In this document: positions 52,337 through 61,978 of the stretch, piece by piece
Numbering within the stretch: the first letter of the stretch is position 1
Layout: the number at the start of each line of letters is the position of its first letter
Assembly: GCA_016208315.1 (NCBI GenBank)
Contig: JACQYF010000038.1
Location: forward strand, 1-64,000
Source: Chloroflexota bacterium
GTDB taxonomy: Bacteria > Chloroflexota > Anaerolineae > UBA4142
DNA: 64,000 nucleotides
Reading direction: 5' to 3'
Notes under the pieces: generated by a model
What the model was told of the DNA's origin: nothing
What the model saw: the letters and a program-made list of their open reading frames with translations, nothing else
Database searches by the model: none
Position numbers and translations under genes: made by a program

Positions 52337-55300
52337 ATGCCTAAACGCACTGACATTCATTCCATCCTAATCCTCGGCTCGGGGCCGATCGTAATCGGCC
52401 AGGCCTGCGAGTTTGATTATGCGGGCACTCAAGCGTGCAAGGTGCTGCGCCGCGAGGGCTATCGCATCATCCTCGTCAATTCGAACCCCGCGACCATCAT
52501 GACTGATCCCGAATTTGCTGACGCCACCTACGTCGAGCCGCTCGTGCCCGATATCCTCGAAAAGATCATCGCGCGCGACAAGCCCGATGCGCTGCTCCCC
52601 ACGGTCGGCGGACAGACGGGGTTGAACCTGGCGGTCGAATTGGCGCAGCAGGGCATCCTCGACCGGTACGGCGTCCAACTCCTCGGCGCGTCGCGCGCGG
52701 CCATCGAGATCGCCGAAGACCGGCAGAAATTCAAAGCCGCGATGCGCGCGGTCGGCTTGGATGTCCCCGCGAGCGATACGGTGAGTTCCGTCGAGCAGGC
52801 CCTGGCGCTGGCAAACGAAATCGGCTATCCCGTGTTGGTGCGGCCCTCGTTCACGTTAGGCGGTTCGGGCGCGGGCATCGCGCGCGATGCGAGCGCGCTG
52901 CGCGAGGCCGCGGCACGCGGCTTGCGCGCCAGTCCCGTCCATCAAGTGCTGATCGAAGAATCCGTGCTTGGCTGGAAGGAATTTGAACTCGAAGTGATGC
53001 GCGACCGGGCCGACAATTTTGTCGTCGTCTGCTCCATCGAAAATCTCGATCCGATGGGCGTGCATACGGGCGACAGCATCACGGTCGCGCCCGCGCAAAC
53101 GCTCACCGACCGCGAATATCAGCGCCTGCGCGACGCGGCGCGACTCGTCATGCGCGCGGTCGGCGTCGAAACGGGCGGGAGCAATGTCCAGTTTGCGGTC
53201 AATCCACGCGATGGGCGCGCGGTGGTGATCGAGATGAACCCGCGCGTCAGCCGTTCGTCGGCGCTGGCGTCGAAAGCGACCGGTTTCCCCATCGCCAAGA
53301 TCGCGGCGCTGCTGGCGGTAGGTTACACACTCGACGAAATCTCGAACGATATTACGCGCGTCACGCCCGCTAGTTTCGAGCCAGCGCTCGATTACGTCGT
53401 CGTGAAAATCCCACGCTGGGCATTCGAAAAATTCCCCGGTGCGGATCCCGCTCTCGGCCCGCAAATGAAAGCCGTCGGCGAGGTGATGGCGCTCGGCGGC
53501 ACGTTCCGCGAGGCGTTTCAAAAGGCGCTGCGGAGTTTGGAGATTGGCGTTTATGGGTTGCGCAGGGGAGAGGGGGAGAGAGGGAGCAGGGGAGCAGGGG
53601 ATGCTTCGACTGGCGCTCAGCAGGGGAGCAGGGGAGAAATTTCTCCACTGCCTGATCGCGTATTCGCAGTTGCGGAGCAACTGCGGCGCGGCGAGACGGT
53701 CGAGCGTGTGGCGGCGGCGACGGGGTTTGATCCGTGGTTTGTGGAGCAATTGCGCGCGCTCGTCGAGATGGAGCGCGAGTTGCGCGAACTGCCGTGGTCG
53801 CCGGAGTTGCTGCGGCGCGCCAAGCGCGACGGCTTTGCGGATCGCGCGTTGGCCGATCTGGGCGGCACGACGGAAGCGCAAGTGCGCGTGCAGCGTGAGA
53901 CCTGGGACCTGCGACCTGTCTATCAACGCGTGGACACGTGCGCGGCGGAATTCGAGGCCTACACGCCTTACCTTTACAGCACCTATTGGGGCAGCCAAGA
54001 CGAAGCCGAGCCGAGCACGCGGCGCAAGGCGCTCATTCTCGGCGGCGGACCAAACCGCATCGGGCAGGGGATCGAATTCGATTATTGCTGCGTCCACGCG
54101 TGTCTCGCGCTGCGCGAGATGGGCGTCGAAACCATCATGCTCAATTGTAATCCCGAGACGGTGAGCACGGATTACGACACCGCCGACCGGCTGTACTTCG
54201 AACCACTGACGTTCGAGAATGTGATGGACGTGGTGCGCGTCGAAAAGCCCGACGGCGTACTCGTACAGTTCGGCGGGCAAACGCCGCTCGGACTCGCGCA
54301 GCCGCTCGCACGCGCGGGGGTTCCGATCTGGGGCACATCGCCCGAGCATATTGATCGCGCCGAGGATCGCGAGCGCTTTGGCGCGCTGCTGCGCGAGTTG
54401 GATATTCCCCAGCCGGAGAACGGCATCGCGCACTCGCTGACGGAGGCGCGCGCGATTGCGGCGCGCATCGGCTATCCGCTGCTCGTGCGACCATCGTACG
54501 TATTGGGCGGGCGCGCGATGGCGATTGTCTACGACGACACAGAACTCGAGCACTATCTCGCGCAAGCCACCGCGGCCGCGCCGGAACATCCCGTGTTGAT
54601 AGACCGCTATCTCGAAGACGCCTTCGAGTTGGACGTGGACGCGGTCGCGGATGGCGAGCGCGTCGTGATCGGCGGGATCATGCAGCACATCGAAGAGGCG
54701 GGCGTGCATTCAGGGGACAGCGCCTGCGTCTTGCCGCCATTCAAGATTTCGCAATACCATCTCGACATCACGCGCGATTACGTGACGCGGATCGCGCTCG
54801 CGCTCGGCGTACGCGGCTTGATGAACGCGCAGTTGGCGATCAAGGACGAAATCGTCTACGTGCTGGAAGTGAACCCGCGCGCGAGCCGGACCGTGCCGTT
54901 CGTGAGCAAAGCGGTTGGCGTGCCGCTCGCGCGCCTCGCGGCGCAGGTCGCCGCGGGCCGGACGCTCGCGGAGATTGGCTTCTTGCAAGAACCGCGCGTG
55001 GACGGATTCTTTGTGAAAGAGGTCGTGCTGCCATTCGACAAACTCGAAGGCGCGCCGATTCGTTTAGGCCCGGAGATGCGGAGCACGGGCGAAGTCATGG
55101 GGCACGCCTCGTCGTTCGGGCACGCATTCGCAAAAGCGGAAATGGGCGCGGGCACGCAGCTTCCGCATTCCGGCACGATCTTTTTGAGCGTGAATGCGTT
55201 CGACAAAGGCGCCATCGTCAAACTGGCGCGCGATTTTCAGCGGCTCGGTTTCCGCCTGGTCGGCACGCGCGGCACCGCGGTCTGGCTGTGCCAAGTGGGT

Positions 55301-55597
55301 CTGCCGGTCGAGTTGATCAACAAGGTATCGGAAGGATCGCCGCACGTGGTCGAGGCGATGGCGCGCGGCGAGATTCAGTTAATCGTGAACACGCCGTTAG
55401 GGCGGCAGGCGTACAGCGACGGCGAAGAGATTCGGCGCGCGGCCGTCCGTTACAAAATTCCGCTGCTGACCACCTTGTCGGCGACCGCGGCGGCCATCGG
55501 CGCGATTCGGGCGCTGCAAGCGCGCGAGCTAAAGGTAGTGAGTCTGCAAGAACACCACCTACGCGCGGCGCAGGCCACATCGAATCGCGCACCGTAA
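52337..55597 (+). CDS. carB: Carbamoyl-phosphate synthase large subunit with repeat insertion
   Basis: CarB (1086 aa) makes carbamoyl phosphate from bicarbonate, ammonia and 2 ATP. Both ATP-grasp halves are present ([40 protein letters not shown]), as are FTLGGSGAG-type loops, the oligomerisation region and the C-terminal MGS allosteric domain ([11 protein letters not shown]). At about residues 409-438 the frame passes through [20 protein letters not shown], translated from a GGGGAGCA repeat and a dispersed palindrome, at a tolerant linker. Start at [11 protein letters not shown]; an earlier ATG would translate repeat DNA. Confidence 0.94.
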   Translation: MPKRTDIHSILILGSGPIVIGQACEFDYAGTQACKVLRREGYRIILVNSNPATIMTDPEFADATYVEPLVPDILEKIIARDKPDALLPTVGGQTGLNLAVELAQQGILDRYGVQLLGASRAAIEIAEDRQKFKAAMRAVGLDVPASDTVSSVEQALALANEIGYPVLVRPSFTLGGSGAGIARDASALREAAARGLRASPVHQVLIEESVLGWKEFELEVMRDRADNFVVVCSIENLDPMGVHTGDSITVAPAQTLTDREYQRLRDAARLVMRAVGVETGGSNVQFAVNPRDGRAVVIEMNPRVSRSSALASKATGFPIAKIAALLAVGYTLDEISNDITRVTPASFEPALDYVVVKIPRWAFEKFPGADPALGPQMKAVGEVMALGGTFREAFQKALRSLEIGVYGLRRGEGERGSRGAGDASTGAQQGSRGEISPLPDRVFAVAEQLRRGETVERVAAATGFDPWFVEQLRALVEMERELRELPWSPELLRRAKRDGFADRALADLGGTTEAQVRVQRETWDLRPVYQRVDTCAAEFEAYTPYLYSTYWGSQDEAEPSTRRKALILGGGPNRIGQGIEFDYCCVHACLALREMGVETIMLNCNPETVSTDYDTADRLYFEPLTFENVMDVVRVEKPDGVLVQFGGQTPLGLAQPLARAGVPIWGTSPEHIDRAEDRERFGALLRELDIPQPENGIAHSLTEARAIAARIGYPLLVRPSYVLGGRAMAIVYDDTELEHYLAQATAAAPEHPVLIDRYLEDAFELDVDAVADGERVVIGGIMQHIEEAGVHSGDSACVLPPFKISQYHLDITRDYVTRIALALGVRGLMNAQLAIKDEIVYVLEVNPRASRTVPFVSKAVGVPLARLAAQVAAGRTLAEIGFLQEPRVDGFFVKEVVLPFDKLEGAPIRLGPEMRSTGEVMGHASSFGHAFAKAEMGAGTQLPHSGTIFLSVNAFDKGAIVKLARDFQRLGFRLVGTRGTAVWLCQVGLPVELINKVSEGSPHVVEAMARGEIQLIVNTPLGRQAYSDGEEIRRAAVRYKIPLLTTLSATAAAIGAIRALQARELKVVSLQEHHLRAAQATSNRAP
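53560..53655 (+). repeat. GGGGAGCA tandem repeats and palindrome inside carB
   Basis: AGGGAGCAGGGGAGCAGGGG, the palindrome-like CTTCGACTGGCGCTCAG (53604-53620), AGGGGAGCAGGGGAG, and the perfect dyad GGAGAAATTTCTCC (53631-53644). All lie within the open reading frame. Confidence 0.9.
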
Positions 55598-55615
55598 ATA
55601 GAAATTCCCAAAACG

Positions 55616-55652
55616 AAAACTCCTGCGGGCATTCAGCCCGCAGGAGTTTTTT
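55616..55652. terminator. Bidirectional terminator after carB
   Basis: Stem AAAACTCCTGCGGGC / GCCCGCAGGAGTTTT with loop ATTCA, T-rich on both strands. Lies between the convergent carB and decaheme cytochrome genes. Confidence 0.95.
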
Positions 55653-55664
55653 GATCGGCTGATC

Positions 55665-57839
55665 TTACCGTTTGTGTACCTGGTCAACGGCGAATTCGCG
55701 CCCGGGGCCATGACAGATGGCGCAGGTTTCCGTCCCGCTGGAAGTGGTCATGAGTTCAGTATGACCCTTCACCTGAGGATTGGCGTGACAAGCGGTGCAG
55801 GCGGCGGCGATAGTCTGAATCACCTTTACTACCTTGCCTTCCTGAGTTATGGTCGTCGGCAGAGCGGTGGAAGGCAACGGTAGGACGTTGGTGTTCGGCG
55901 CGTGGCACTTGGCGCAGTTCCTCTGCGCGCCCGCGGTCGGGAATGTGATTTCCTCGGTCCTCGCCGCAGCTCGACCGATGAATTCGGCGGGAGTGTCGCG
56001 CTCGGATCCCATATGCAGACTGTGGATCATGAACTTGAACTGGATACTTTCGGGTGGGAGCTTGTCCTTGGGTCGCGCGGCTTCATCCGTGGCGTTCGGG
56101 TTGTGACACAAGATGCAGTATTCGGGACTGCGCCGAATGCCTCCGTGGACCGAAAAAGCGGCTGGGCTGCCGAGATCGAGATGGCATTGATTGCAGGTCT
56201 CGCGCTTGACGACCGTGCGCCGCGGCTCGGCCTTTGATCCGTCCATCGAGACGTAGACGACGGGGTTGTTGTTGCCTTCGCGGACTTCGACATCTTTGGC
56301 GTCATTGCCTTTGATCTTGGCGATCTTGTAGGCCGCCATGCCAACGGCCGCGGAACCTTTCGCCGTTGCCGGGAGTGGATTCGTAAAGGTATAGCGGAAT
56401 TTGCCGCCGCCCAAATCGTCCATTGTACCGGTGCGGACAAAGGGTGGCTGACCCGCGGCCACAATGCGATTCACGTTTTCGGTGATGCGCGTCGCATAAT
56501 CCGTCGTCGGATAGGCGAGCGTGATTTCGATAAAGTCGAGCTTGGTCGCGTCGAGAGCCGCACCCGAACTATCCTTCACGGTAAAGTTCACGACCGGCTT
56601 TTCGCCAGCTTTGGCCGTCGCGCTGTCAATCGTGTATACAACGCCCTTGAGCTGCTTGGAGCGCGCGGGGATAACGTGCGCGCCGACGACCGAGGCATCG
56701 AACTCTTGACCGGTGTCGGCTTGATGGCAGCCCTTGCAAGACTTGTCATCGTTTTGGGGTCCGCCAGCGTGATCTTTGCCGCCCGTGTAGAGGGCTTTGC
56801 TGGTTTCCCAGTTGATGCCGTCGTGACACGAACCGCACGCGGCGCGACTGGGGGACTCCTTCCAGTTGTTTGCCTGCGCGCCTTTGTCGTGGCAGGTGGT
56901 GCAGTTGCGAACGTCTTGCGGCCAATTGCCGAGTGAAAAGTCAAAGACGGATTGGCGATTGCCGACGATAAAGTACGGCTTTTTGCCCGTGGCAACGCTC
57001 GGCAGGTTCCGGCCGTTGTGGAGTTTGTGGACCAGCACTTTAAAGTCAACAGTATTGCCGGATTCGGGATCGGTGGTTTGATTCGTGTGACAAGTTAGGC
57101 AGAGTGCCACTTCGCGTCGTGTACCCCCGTGTGCGGAGAGGGGATCATGGCAGGTGTTACAGGCCTCAGTCTTGACGACCTCGCGCGGCGTGGGGGTGCC
57201 GCCTGCCGGAACAAAGTAGTACGCCGCGTTCCCTACGAACTCGCGGCTGTTGCGGGACACTTGCGCGCTGACGAGATGCGTCGCGGTCTTGTCAACGTTT
57301 GCGGGCACGGTATTGGTGAAGGTGTATGTATAACCGAGTTCGGTCTCGGTCAACTTGCCACCGGCATCGAGCGTCGCCTGGGTCGTACTAGCGAGGGTGG
57401 GCTTGGTCGTTTGGCCCTTGTTCACGAACTCGGCGCCCTTGACCTCGTTCACGAAATAGTTTTCGATGGTCGTGAGCTTGGTGTCTTTGTCGCTAGTCAG
57501 TTTGGCAAGTCCAAATCGCAGACTGCCGGAATCAAGGTCGGCGGCTTTGAGCGTGATGCCTTTATCGTCCGTCAATTTGAACGTGACGACCGGTTTGTTA
57601 TCGGCGCCAATCTCGACTTTGGCGATTTCAATTTTGAGACCGGGGCCGGGCGGCCCCACGGCCGATTTGCCGGCCGCGCCCGGCGCGCCGGCGGGACCGG
57701 GCGCACCGGCAAGCCCTGCGGGGCCGGCCGGGCCAGGCGGACCAGGGGGACCTGCCGGACCCGGTGCGGCACTACAGCCGATCGCTAATGCCGCGATGAG
57801 CGCGGCCACAACCAGAATGAAAACAAGAGCTGTACGCAT
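55665..57839 (-). CDS. OmcA/MtrC-family decaheme c-type cytochrome lipoprotein
   Basis: A 724-aa exported lipoprotein with lipobox LAIGC. Ten CXXCH motifs are present: CNTCH, CLTCH, CTTCH, CGSCH, CKGCH, CNQCH, CILCH, CAKCH, CTACH and CAICH, arranged with two beta-rich domains as in OmcA/MtrC proteins that pass electrons to external acceptors. Directly after the lipid anchor comes a collagen-like Gly-X-Y stretch (GPPGPPGPAGPAGLAGAPG), an uncommon stalk for such cytochromes. Start ATG with AAGGAGGAG; a terminator separates it from the upstream electron-transfer genes. Confidence 0.92.
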   Translation of the reverse strand: MRTALVFILVVAALIAALAIGCSAAPGPAGPPGPPGPAGPAGLAGAPGPAGAPGAAGKSAVGPPGPGLKIEIAKVEIGADNKPVVTFKLTDDKGITLKAADLDSGSLRFGLAKLTSDKDTKLTTIENYFVNEVKGAEFVNKGQTTKPTLASTTQATLDAGGKLTETELGYTYTFTNTVPANVDKTATHLVSAQVSRNSREFVGNAAYYFVPAGGTPTPREVVKTEACNTCHDPLSAHGGTRREVALCLTCHTNQTTDPESGNTVDFKVLVHKLHNGRNLPSVATGKKPYFIVGNRQSVFDFSLGNWPQDVRNCTTCHDKGAQANNWKESPSRAACGSCHDGINWETSKALYTGGKDHAGGPQNDDKSCKGCHQADTGQEFDASVVGAHVIPARSKQLKGVVYTIDSATAKAGEKPVVNFTVKDSSGAALDATKLDFIEITLAYPTTDYATRITENVNRIVAAGQPPFVRTGTMDDLGGGKFRYTFTNPLPATAKGSAAVGMAAYKIAKIKGNDAKDVEVREGNNNPVVYVSMDGSKAEPRRTVVKRETCNQCHLDLGSPAAFSVHGGIRRSPEYCILCHNPNATDEAARPKDKLPPESIQFKFMIHSLHMGSERDTPAEFIGRAAARTEEITFPTAGAQRNCAKCHAPNTNVLPLPSTALPTTITQEGKVVKVIQTIAAACTACHANPQVKGHTELMTTSSGTETCAICHGPGREFAVDQVHKR

Positions 57840-57931
57840 ACTCTCCTCCTTCCTCGGAGATAAATTGACCCACCTTAACGTCGTTAGATAATGAGGCAGA
57901 TCATCACCTCGCTTTCCATCGCCTGCTTCGA

Positions 57932-57973
57932 CGCAAATAAAACGCCTTCGGGCGCGCACACGCGCCCGAAGGC
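57932..57973 (-). terminator. Terminator of the NrfD/cytochrome operon (minus strand)
   Basis: Perfect 13-bp stem GCCTTCGGGCGCG / CGCGCCCGAAGGC (57944-57973) followed on the minus strand by GTTTTATTT. Confidence 0.88.
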
Positions 57974-58093
57974 AATCACCACCTTCAGTGAATTCGGGAG
58001 ACCATCGTCAGTCTCCACGCAATCTGGCACTATTATACCATCTGCGCGGGATGCAAAAGTATCATCTTTCGCGCCAGATGTCCCGAACGGATT

Positions 58094-58999
58094 CTACTTG
58101 CGCCATCTGAGGATACTCGTGCGCGGGGCGCTGGCGCCCTGTCTCCATATTCCGACGATCTGCGCAAACACATAGGCGTACATCGTCCATACTCCAAGCA
58201 CGACGAGCGCGAAAAGGGTTGTCGGCAACAGCGGCGGATTCGGCGTAATGAGACTTCCTTCGGGCGGCAAAAGTGGTTCGTCAAGGGATAGCCGCAAATT
58301 ATGCAGATCGGAATCGGGCGACGCAGAGGCCAGCAATGACCGCGCGACGGTGATTTTGGCGTCGCTGGGATCCAGGTTTTTCTCGCCTTTGTATCGGACA
58401 ATCACTTGCGTTGCGCCCGGAAGCTCGTTCAAGTCGAAAGCAGCATTTCCGGCGAGATCGGTCTTGACAGTTCCCAGATCAACCGCGCCGAACAGCGTCG
58501 GGCGCGTGAAGGCGATCGTCGCGCCGCCGACCGGATTGCCATCGTATTCCTGCAACGTGACGTGTAGAACGGCGTCGCCCGGCGCGTTCGCCGATTGCTT
58601 CACCGCGAGTTTCGTTTGGATATAGACTTGCGGCGCCGATACGGTTGGCGAGGAAGCCGGCGCCGTCTTGGCGGTAGAGTCCAGCGCGCGCAGATAGGCG
58701 ACGATGTCGCCAATTTGATCGTCGCTCAGCGTCCCGCCTTTCGATTTGCTCCACGCGGGCATGCCCTTTGGCGGAATACCCTCGGCCGTGGATTGAGTGA
58801 TTGCGATGTCGTCCTTTGCGCTCAGATATTTCTGGTCGCCAATGGCGCGCGCGAACCCCCCTATGCCTCCAACGCCATGACATGCGGCGCAGAAGGTCGA
58901 GTAAAGCTTGGCGCCAGGCGGCTCGTCGGCACGCGCCGCTTGGGTGGACAAAGAGAACAGGGAAATGAGGGAAATCAGAATTGTCAATCTCTTGAACAT
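58094..58999 (-). CDS. Membrane-anchored class I cytochrome c with Ig-like region
   Basis: A 301-aa exported protein. Signal peptide (FKRLTILISLISLFSLSTQA), one heme site CAACHGVGG with a distal Met in GMPAWS, a Pro/Ser linker, a beta-sandwich-like segment (VTLQEYDGNPVGGATIAF, GNAAFDLNELPG) and a C-terminal membrane helix (PTTLFALVVLGVWTMYAYVF). It is likely an electron carrier between the NrfD membrane module and downstream cytochromes. TGGAGG precedes the ATG. Confidence 0.87.
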   Translation of the reverse strand: MFKRLTILISLISLFSLSTQAARADEPPGAKLYSTFCAACHGVGGIGGFARAIGDQKYLSAKDDIAITQSTAEGIPPKGMPAWSKSKGGTLSDDQIGDIVAYLRALDSTAKTAPASSPTVSAPQVYIQTKLAVKQSANAPGDAVLHVTLQEYDGNPVGGATIAFTRPTLFGAVDLGTVKTDLAGNAAFDLNELPGATQVIVRYKGEKNLDPSDAKITVARSLLASASPDSDLHNLRLSLDEPLLPPEGSLITPNPPLLPTTLFALVVLGVWTMYAYVFAQIVGIWRQGASAPRTSILRWRK

Positions 59000-59017
59000 A
59001 TGCGCCTCCAGTAGTAA

Positions 59018-59081
59018 TGCGAAAAACGTAAAACGGGATAAGCCCATAACGTTTCTTGTTTTACGCTTTACGCTTCATTCC
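59018..59081 (-). repeat. Paired tandem-repeat hairpin between NrfD and cytochrome c genes (CGTAAAA class)
   Basis: GCGAAAAACGTAAAACGGG on one side, CGTTTCTTGTTTTACGCTTT and ACGCTTCATTC on the other. The NrfD stop codon (59075-59077) lies inside it. Confidence 0.82.
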
Positions 59082-60580
59082 TTCGTCTCCCATATCGAAA
59101 CTACCGGGAACATTTTCGAGAACAGCGTGTAGAGCAGAATGAAGGTCGCGAACGCGCCCGCGGTGATAGACCACTCGACCCACGTCGGTTGATAATGCGC
59201 CCATTCCCAGGGCACGTCTTGGATCGGGACGCGTGGGCTGTACAGGGTGGGCACGATGATGATGTAGCGCTTGAGCCACATGGCGATGTTGATGAGGATG
59301 GAGGCGGCGACAATCGTCGCAATGGGGTGGGCGCGCATGACCGGCAGCGCGATCCAGAACAGACCCGCAAGCGCAACCAGGATTCCGAGAATGCGAAACA
59401 CGGGGGTCAACGATGCCAGCTCGATGCTCGCGCTCGCGCCTGCGCTTGGCGTCGAGAGGACGAGCGCCAGCACCGCAATCGCCGCGGCGGCGGCAAAGGG
59501 GCGCAGCCATACGCGTGGCGCGGACGCGGCGGTCGTGGTTTTTGCTTTGATGAGGTTCGGCAAACCGATCATAAACGCGGGCAGTACGAATCCGCCCAAA
59601 ATCATCGCCCAAAAGACCGGCGCAAAGTCGCCGACAAAGAGGATTTGCATCACGCGTTGATCGGCCACCTCATTGCCATAGATCATCGTCAGGTACTCGC
59701 TCAGCGTAAAGTAAATGTAGATCACATCCATCACGAGCAAGAGCAGCCCCAGATTGCGAAAGTGCCTTTCGGTCAAGTATCCTTCGAGATGATACACGCG
59801 GCGAAAGATGGTCATCGCGAGCAGGATCGCGGCAATGCCCGAAAAGATCGCGCCGACGACAAAGTACGGACCAAAAATCGTGCTTTGCCAGCCGGGGCGC
59901 AAGGTCATGCCGAAAATCCAAGACACGACGGTATGCACGGAAACGGCGACCGGAATAATCAAGACAGCCATGATCCCGACGCCGCGTTCGAGCTTGCGTT
60001 TCTGTTCCTCGTCACCGCGCCAGCCGAGCGCGAGGACGCGGTAAATGGCGCGCTTCCACGCGGGCGCGTCCGTCAGGCGGTCACGGCATTCGGCGAGGTC
60101 GGGAATCATCGGCAGATAGAGGTACATCAGACTGCCGGTAATGTACGTCGTGATCGAAATCAAATCCCAGAGGATGGGCGATTGGAGGCGTCCGTATTGC
60201 AGCAGGTTCAAGAGCCGGTCGGGCCGCCCCATGTCAATGATGATCATCGGCCCGCCGATCATGAGCGCGAAGACGGTGATCGCTTCCGCCATGCGCGTGA
60301 TGGGGCGACGCCATTCCGCGCCGGTCACGCGCAAGATGGCAGAGATCAATGTTCCGGCATGGCTAATCCCGATGAAGAAAACAAAGTTGGTCATGTAGAT
60401 GCCCCAGAATACATAGTCGCGCAGACCGGTCACGCCAAGCCCATCGCGCAGTTGAATGAAATATGCGTACGCGGCCCAGCCGATGACGGCGAGCAGCAGC
60501 GCGATAAATCCATAGAACTTGACACTATTCGTTCTGAGCGGCTGGAACAAAACGTCTTCACGGGTTGGCCGGCGATACAT
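59075..60580 (-). CDS. NrfD/PsrC-type quinone-interacting membrane subunit
   Basis: A 501-aa protein with about ten membrane helices. It begins MYRRPTREDVLFQPLRTNS and has the NrfD motif block FVFFIGISHAGTLISAILR. These subunits exchange electrons or protons between the quinone pool and a partner iron-sulfur protein, which is encoded immediately upstream. Longer than simple NrfD (~320 aa) and nearer in size to the ActC/DsrP group. GGAGG stands before the ATG; the neighbouring repeat would be translated from any longer reading. Confidence 0.88.
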   Translation of the reverse strand: MYRRPTREDVLFQPLRTNSVKFYGFIALLLAVIGWAAYAYFIQLRDGLGVTGLRDYVFWGIYMTNFVFFIGISHAGTLISAILRVTGAEWRRPITRMAEAITVFALMIGGPMIIIDMGRPDRLLNLLQYGRLQSPILWDLISITTYITGSLMYLYLPMIPDLAECRDRLTDAPAWKRAIYRVLALGWRGDEEQKRKLERGVGIMAVLIIPVAVSVHTVVSWIFGMTLRPGWQSTIFGPYFVVGAIFSGIAAILLAMTIFRRVYHLEGYLTERHFRNLGLLLLVMDVIYIYFTLSEYLTMIYGNEVADQRVMQILFVGDFAPVFWAMILGGFVLPAFMIGLPNLIKAKTTTAASAPRVWLRPFAAAAAIAVLALVLSTPSAGASASIELASLTPVFRILGILVALAGLFWIALPVMRAHPIATIVAASILINIAMWLKRYIIIVPTLYSPRVPIQDVPWEWAHYQPTWVEWSITAGAFATFILLYTLFSKMFPVVSIWETKE

Positions 60581-60587
60581 ATAAAAC

Positions 60588-60655
60588 CTCCAGTATGGGC
60601 GTATGGGAGTATGGGGGAATGGCACTCCCATACGCCCACACCCCCACACTCAGAA
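60588..60655 (-). repeat. Paired repeat hairpin between Fe-S and NrfD genes (GGGAGTATGG class)
   Basis: CAGTATGGGCGTATGGGAGT, ATGGGGGAATGG, then CACTCCCATACGCCCACACC, CCCACACT. Same class as the element after the VWA gene at 25243. Confidence 0.85.
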
Positions 60656-61549
60656 TCATCCTTTCGGCGCGGCGTAAACGCGGTCGCGCGGCGGAAGATA
60701 CCAGACGCGCGGTTCGGTGCCGAGGTCTTCCATGAAACGATAACCGGCCTTGTCGCGAATCAACTGCTTGAACGAGACGGTATCGCCGGCACGGTTCGTG
60801 ACCACGTCCTCGACCTGGTCGCCGAAATAAATCGCGCCCATCTTGCACGCCGCCGCGCAACCGGGCAACTTGCCTTCGCGCGCATTCGCCGGGCAAAAGA
60901 TACATTTCTCGACCACCCCTTTGCGGTGCGGATAATTCCAGTCGAGCGAATAGGGGCGCGCCAGCTCCGCGGCCGTGTGCGGCGGCTCGGACCAGTTGAA
61001 AAAGCGCGACGAGTACGGGCACGCGGCAATACAATACCGGCAGCCGATGCACCGGTCTTGGTCAACGAGCACGATGCCATCTTCGCGCTTGATCGTCGCG
61101 CCGACCGGACAAACCTTGGTGCAAGGCGAGTTGTCGCATTGCATGCACGGGCGCGGGAACCAATATTCACCGGCAACGGCGTTATCGCGCTGTTGAAACA
61201 CCTTGATCCATTCCTGCCCGGGCGGCACAAAATGCATCACGCTGCAGGCCGTGGTGCATTCCTTGCAGCCGTCGCATTTGGCGAGGTCAATGACCATCAC
61301 CCAGCGACGCTTTCCCGGCGCCGCGGCCGCGGCGGGCAGTGGGTGGGTCATCGGCTCGCCGTTGGACGCGATGAGTTCGCCCGTGGTCTGCGCGTTGGCG
61401 CGAAAGGCCGGGATATTCGCGGCGGCGGCGCCGATGGCCTGGGCGAGGTCGTCGAACGCTCGGCTGCGCGCCGCGCCCACGGTCGCGATGCCGCTCGCGA
61501 ACAGTGCGCCGATTCTAAGGAATTGCCTGCGGGAAAAACGATTGGCCAT
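60656..61549 (-). CDS. Tat-exported four-cluster ferredoxin (PsrB/HybA/NrfC-like)
   Basis: A 297-aa iron-sulfur protein with Tat signal SRRQFLRIGALFASG. Four Cys groups for [4Fe-4S] clusters are seen: CDGCKECTTAC, CMQCDNSPCTKVC, CIGCRYCIAAC and CIFCPANAREGKLPGCAAAC. It should face the outside of the membrane and pair with the NrfD protein. No catalytic molybdopterin subunit is encoded nearby, so it may serve as a quinol-cytochrome electron bridge. The ATG overlaps the stop of the pseudo-receiver gene (TAATG). Confidence 0.92.
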   Translation of the reverse strand: MANRFSRRQFLRIGALFASGIATVGAARSRAFDDLAQAIGAAAANIPAFRANAQTTGELIASNGEPMTHPLPAAAAAPGKRRWVMVIDLAKCDGCKECTTACSVMHFVPPGQEWIKVFQQRDNAVAGEYWFPRPCMQCDNSPCTKVCPVGATIKREDGIVLVDQDRCIGCRYCIAACPYSSRFFNWSEPPHTAAELARPYSLDWNYPHRKGVVEKCIFCPANAREGKLPGCAAACKMGAIYFGDQVEDVVTNRAGDTVSFKQLIRDKAGYRFMEDLGTEPRVWYLPPRDRVYAAPKG

Positions 61550-61905
61550 TATTTGTCTCCCACCTCACCCCGAATTGCGGCGATCAAATCCTGCGTGGTG
61601 ACGAGCCGCCGCTGCTCTTGATGATATATGTGCACTTGACCATCGCCGATGCTGAGCCGGATCACGCGCAGATTGTCTCGCGCGAATACCAGCGCGGCGA
61701 GTCTGGACATCAAGCCCGCATCGGCGCCGTCGCCATTGCCTTCGACAAGCACGATGTCGGGTTGAAGCATACAGATTTGCACGAGCGCCCGGTTGGAATC
61801 TGTCTCCATGCCGAGCAACTCGATCCCTTCGCGGCGCAGCAATACATTCACGGCTTCGCAGACAAGCCGATTTACGCAGATAAGAAAGACACGCGGTGGA
61901 TCCAT
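61549..61905 (-). CDS. Degenerate receiver-like protein
   Basis: A 118-aa protein with the size and strand/helix pattern of a receiver domain (PPRVFLICVNRLVCEAVNVL, QPDIVLVEGNGDG). The phospho-acceptor Asp is Glu (VLVEGN), the N-terminal acidic pair is missing and no conserved Lys is evident, so it cannot be phosphorylated in the usual way. It is translationally coupled to the Fe-S protein by a TAATG overlap, an odd place for a regulator; it may act as an assembly or sensory partner. Start ATG at MDPPRVFLI. Confidence 0.65.
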   Translation of the reverse strand: MDPPRVFLICVNRLVCEAVNVLLRREGIELLGMETDSNRALVQICMLQPDIVLVEGNGDGADAGLMSRLAALVFARDNLRVIRLSIGDGQVHIYHQEQRRLVTTQDLIAAIRGEVGDK

Positions 61906-61920
61906 AGGGTACCTATCTCG

Positions 61921-61978
61921 TGAAACGTAAAACGTAAAACGTAAAAAACGGACCACGTTTTACGTTTTACGTTTCATT
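61921..61978 (-). repeat. Paired tandem-repeat hairpin between cupredoxin and pseudo-receiver genes (CGTAAAA class)
   Basis: AAACGTAAAACGTAAAACGT, apex AAAAAACGGACC, ACGTTTTACGTTTTACGTTT. On the minus strand the right arm encodes the last residues of the cupredoxin (KRKT-stop). Confidence 0.92.

Noticed and set aside
52856-54709. A 617-codon open frame on the minus strand opposite carB
   Set aside because: Mirror of the CarB coding sequence; no family features or ribosome-binding site.
59189-61621. An 810-codon open frame on the plus strand opposite the NrfD and ferredoxin genes
   Set aside because: It is antisense to well-conserved genes, its peptide is rich in Arg, His, Gln and Asp with no domain, and such frames are expected in GC-rich DNA.
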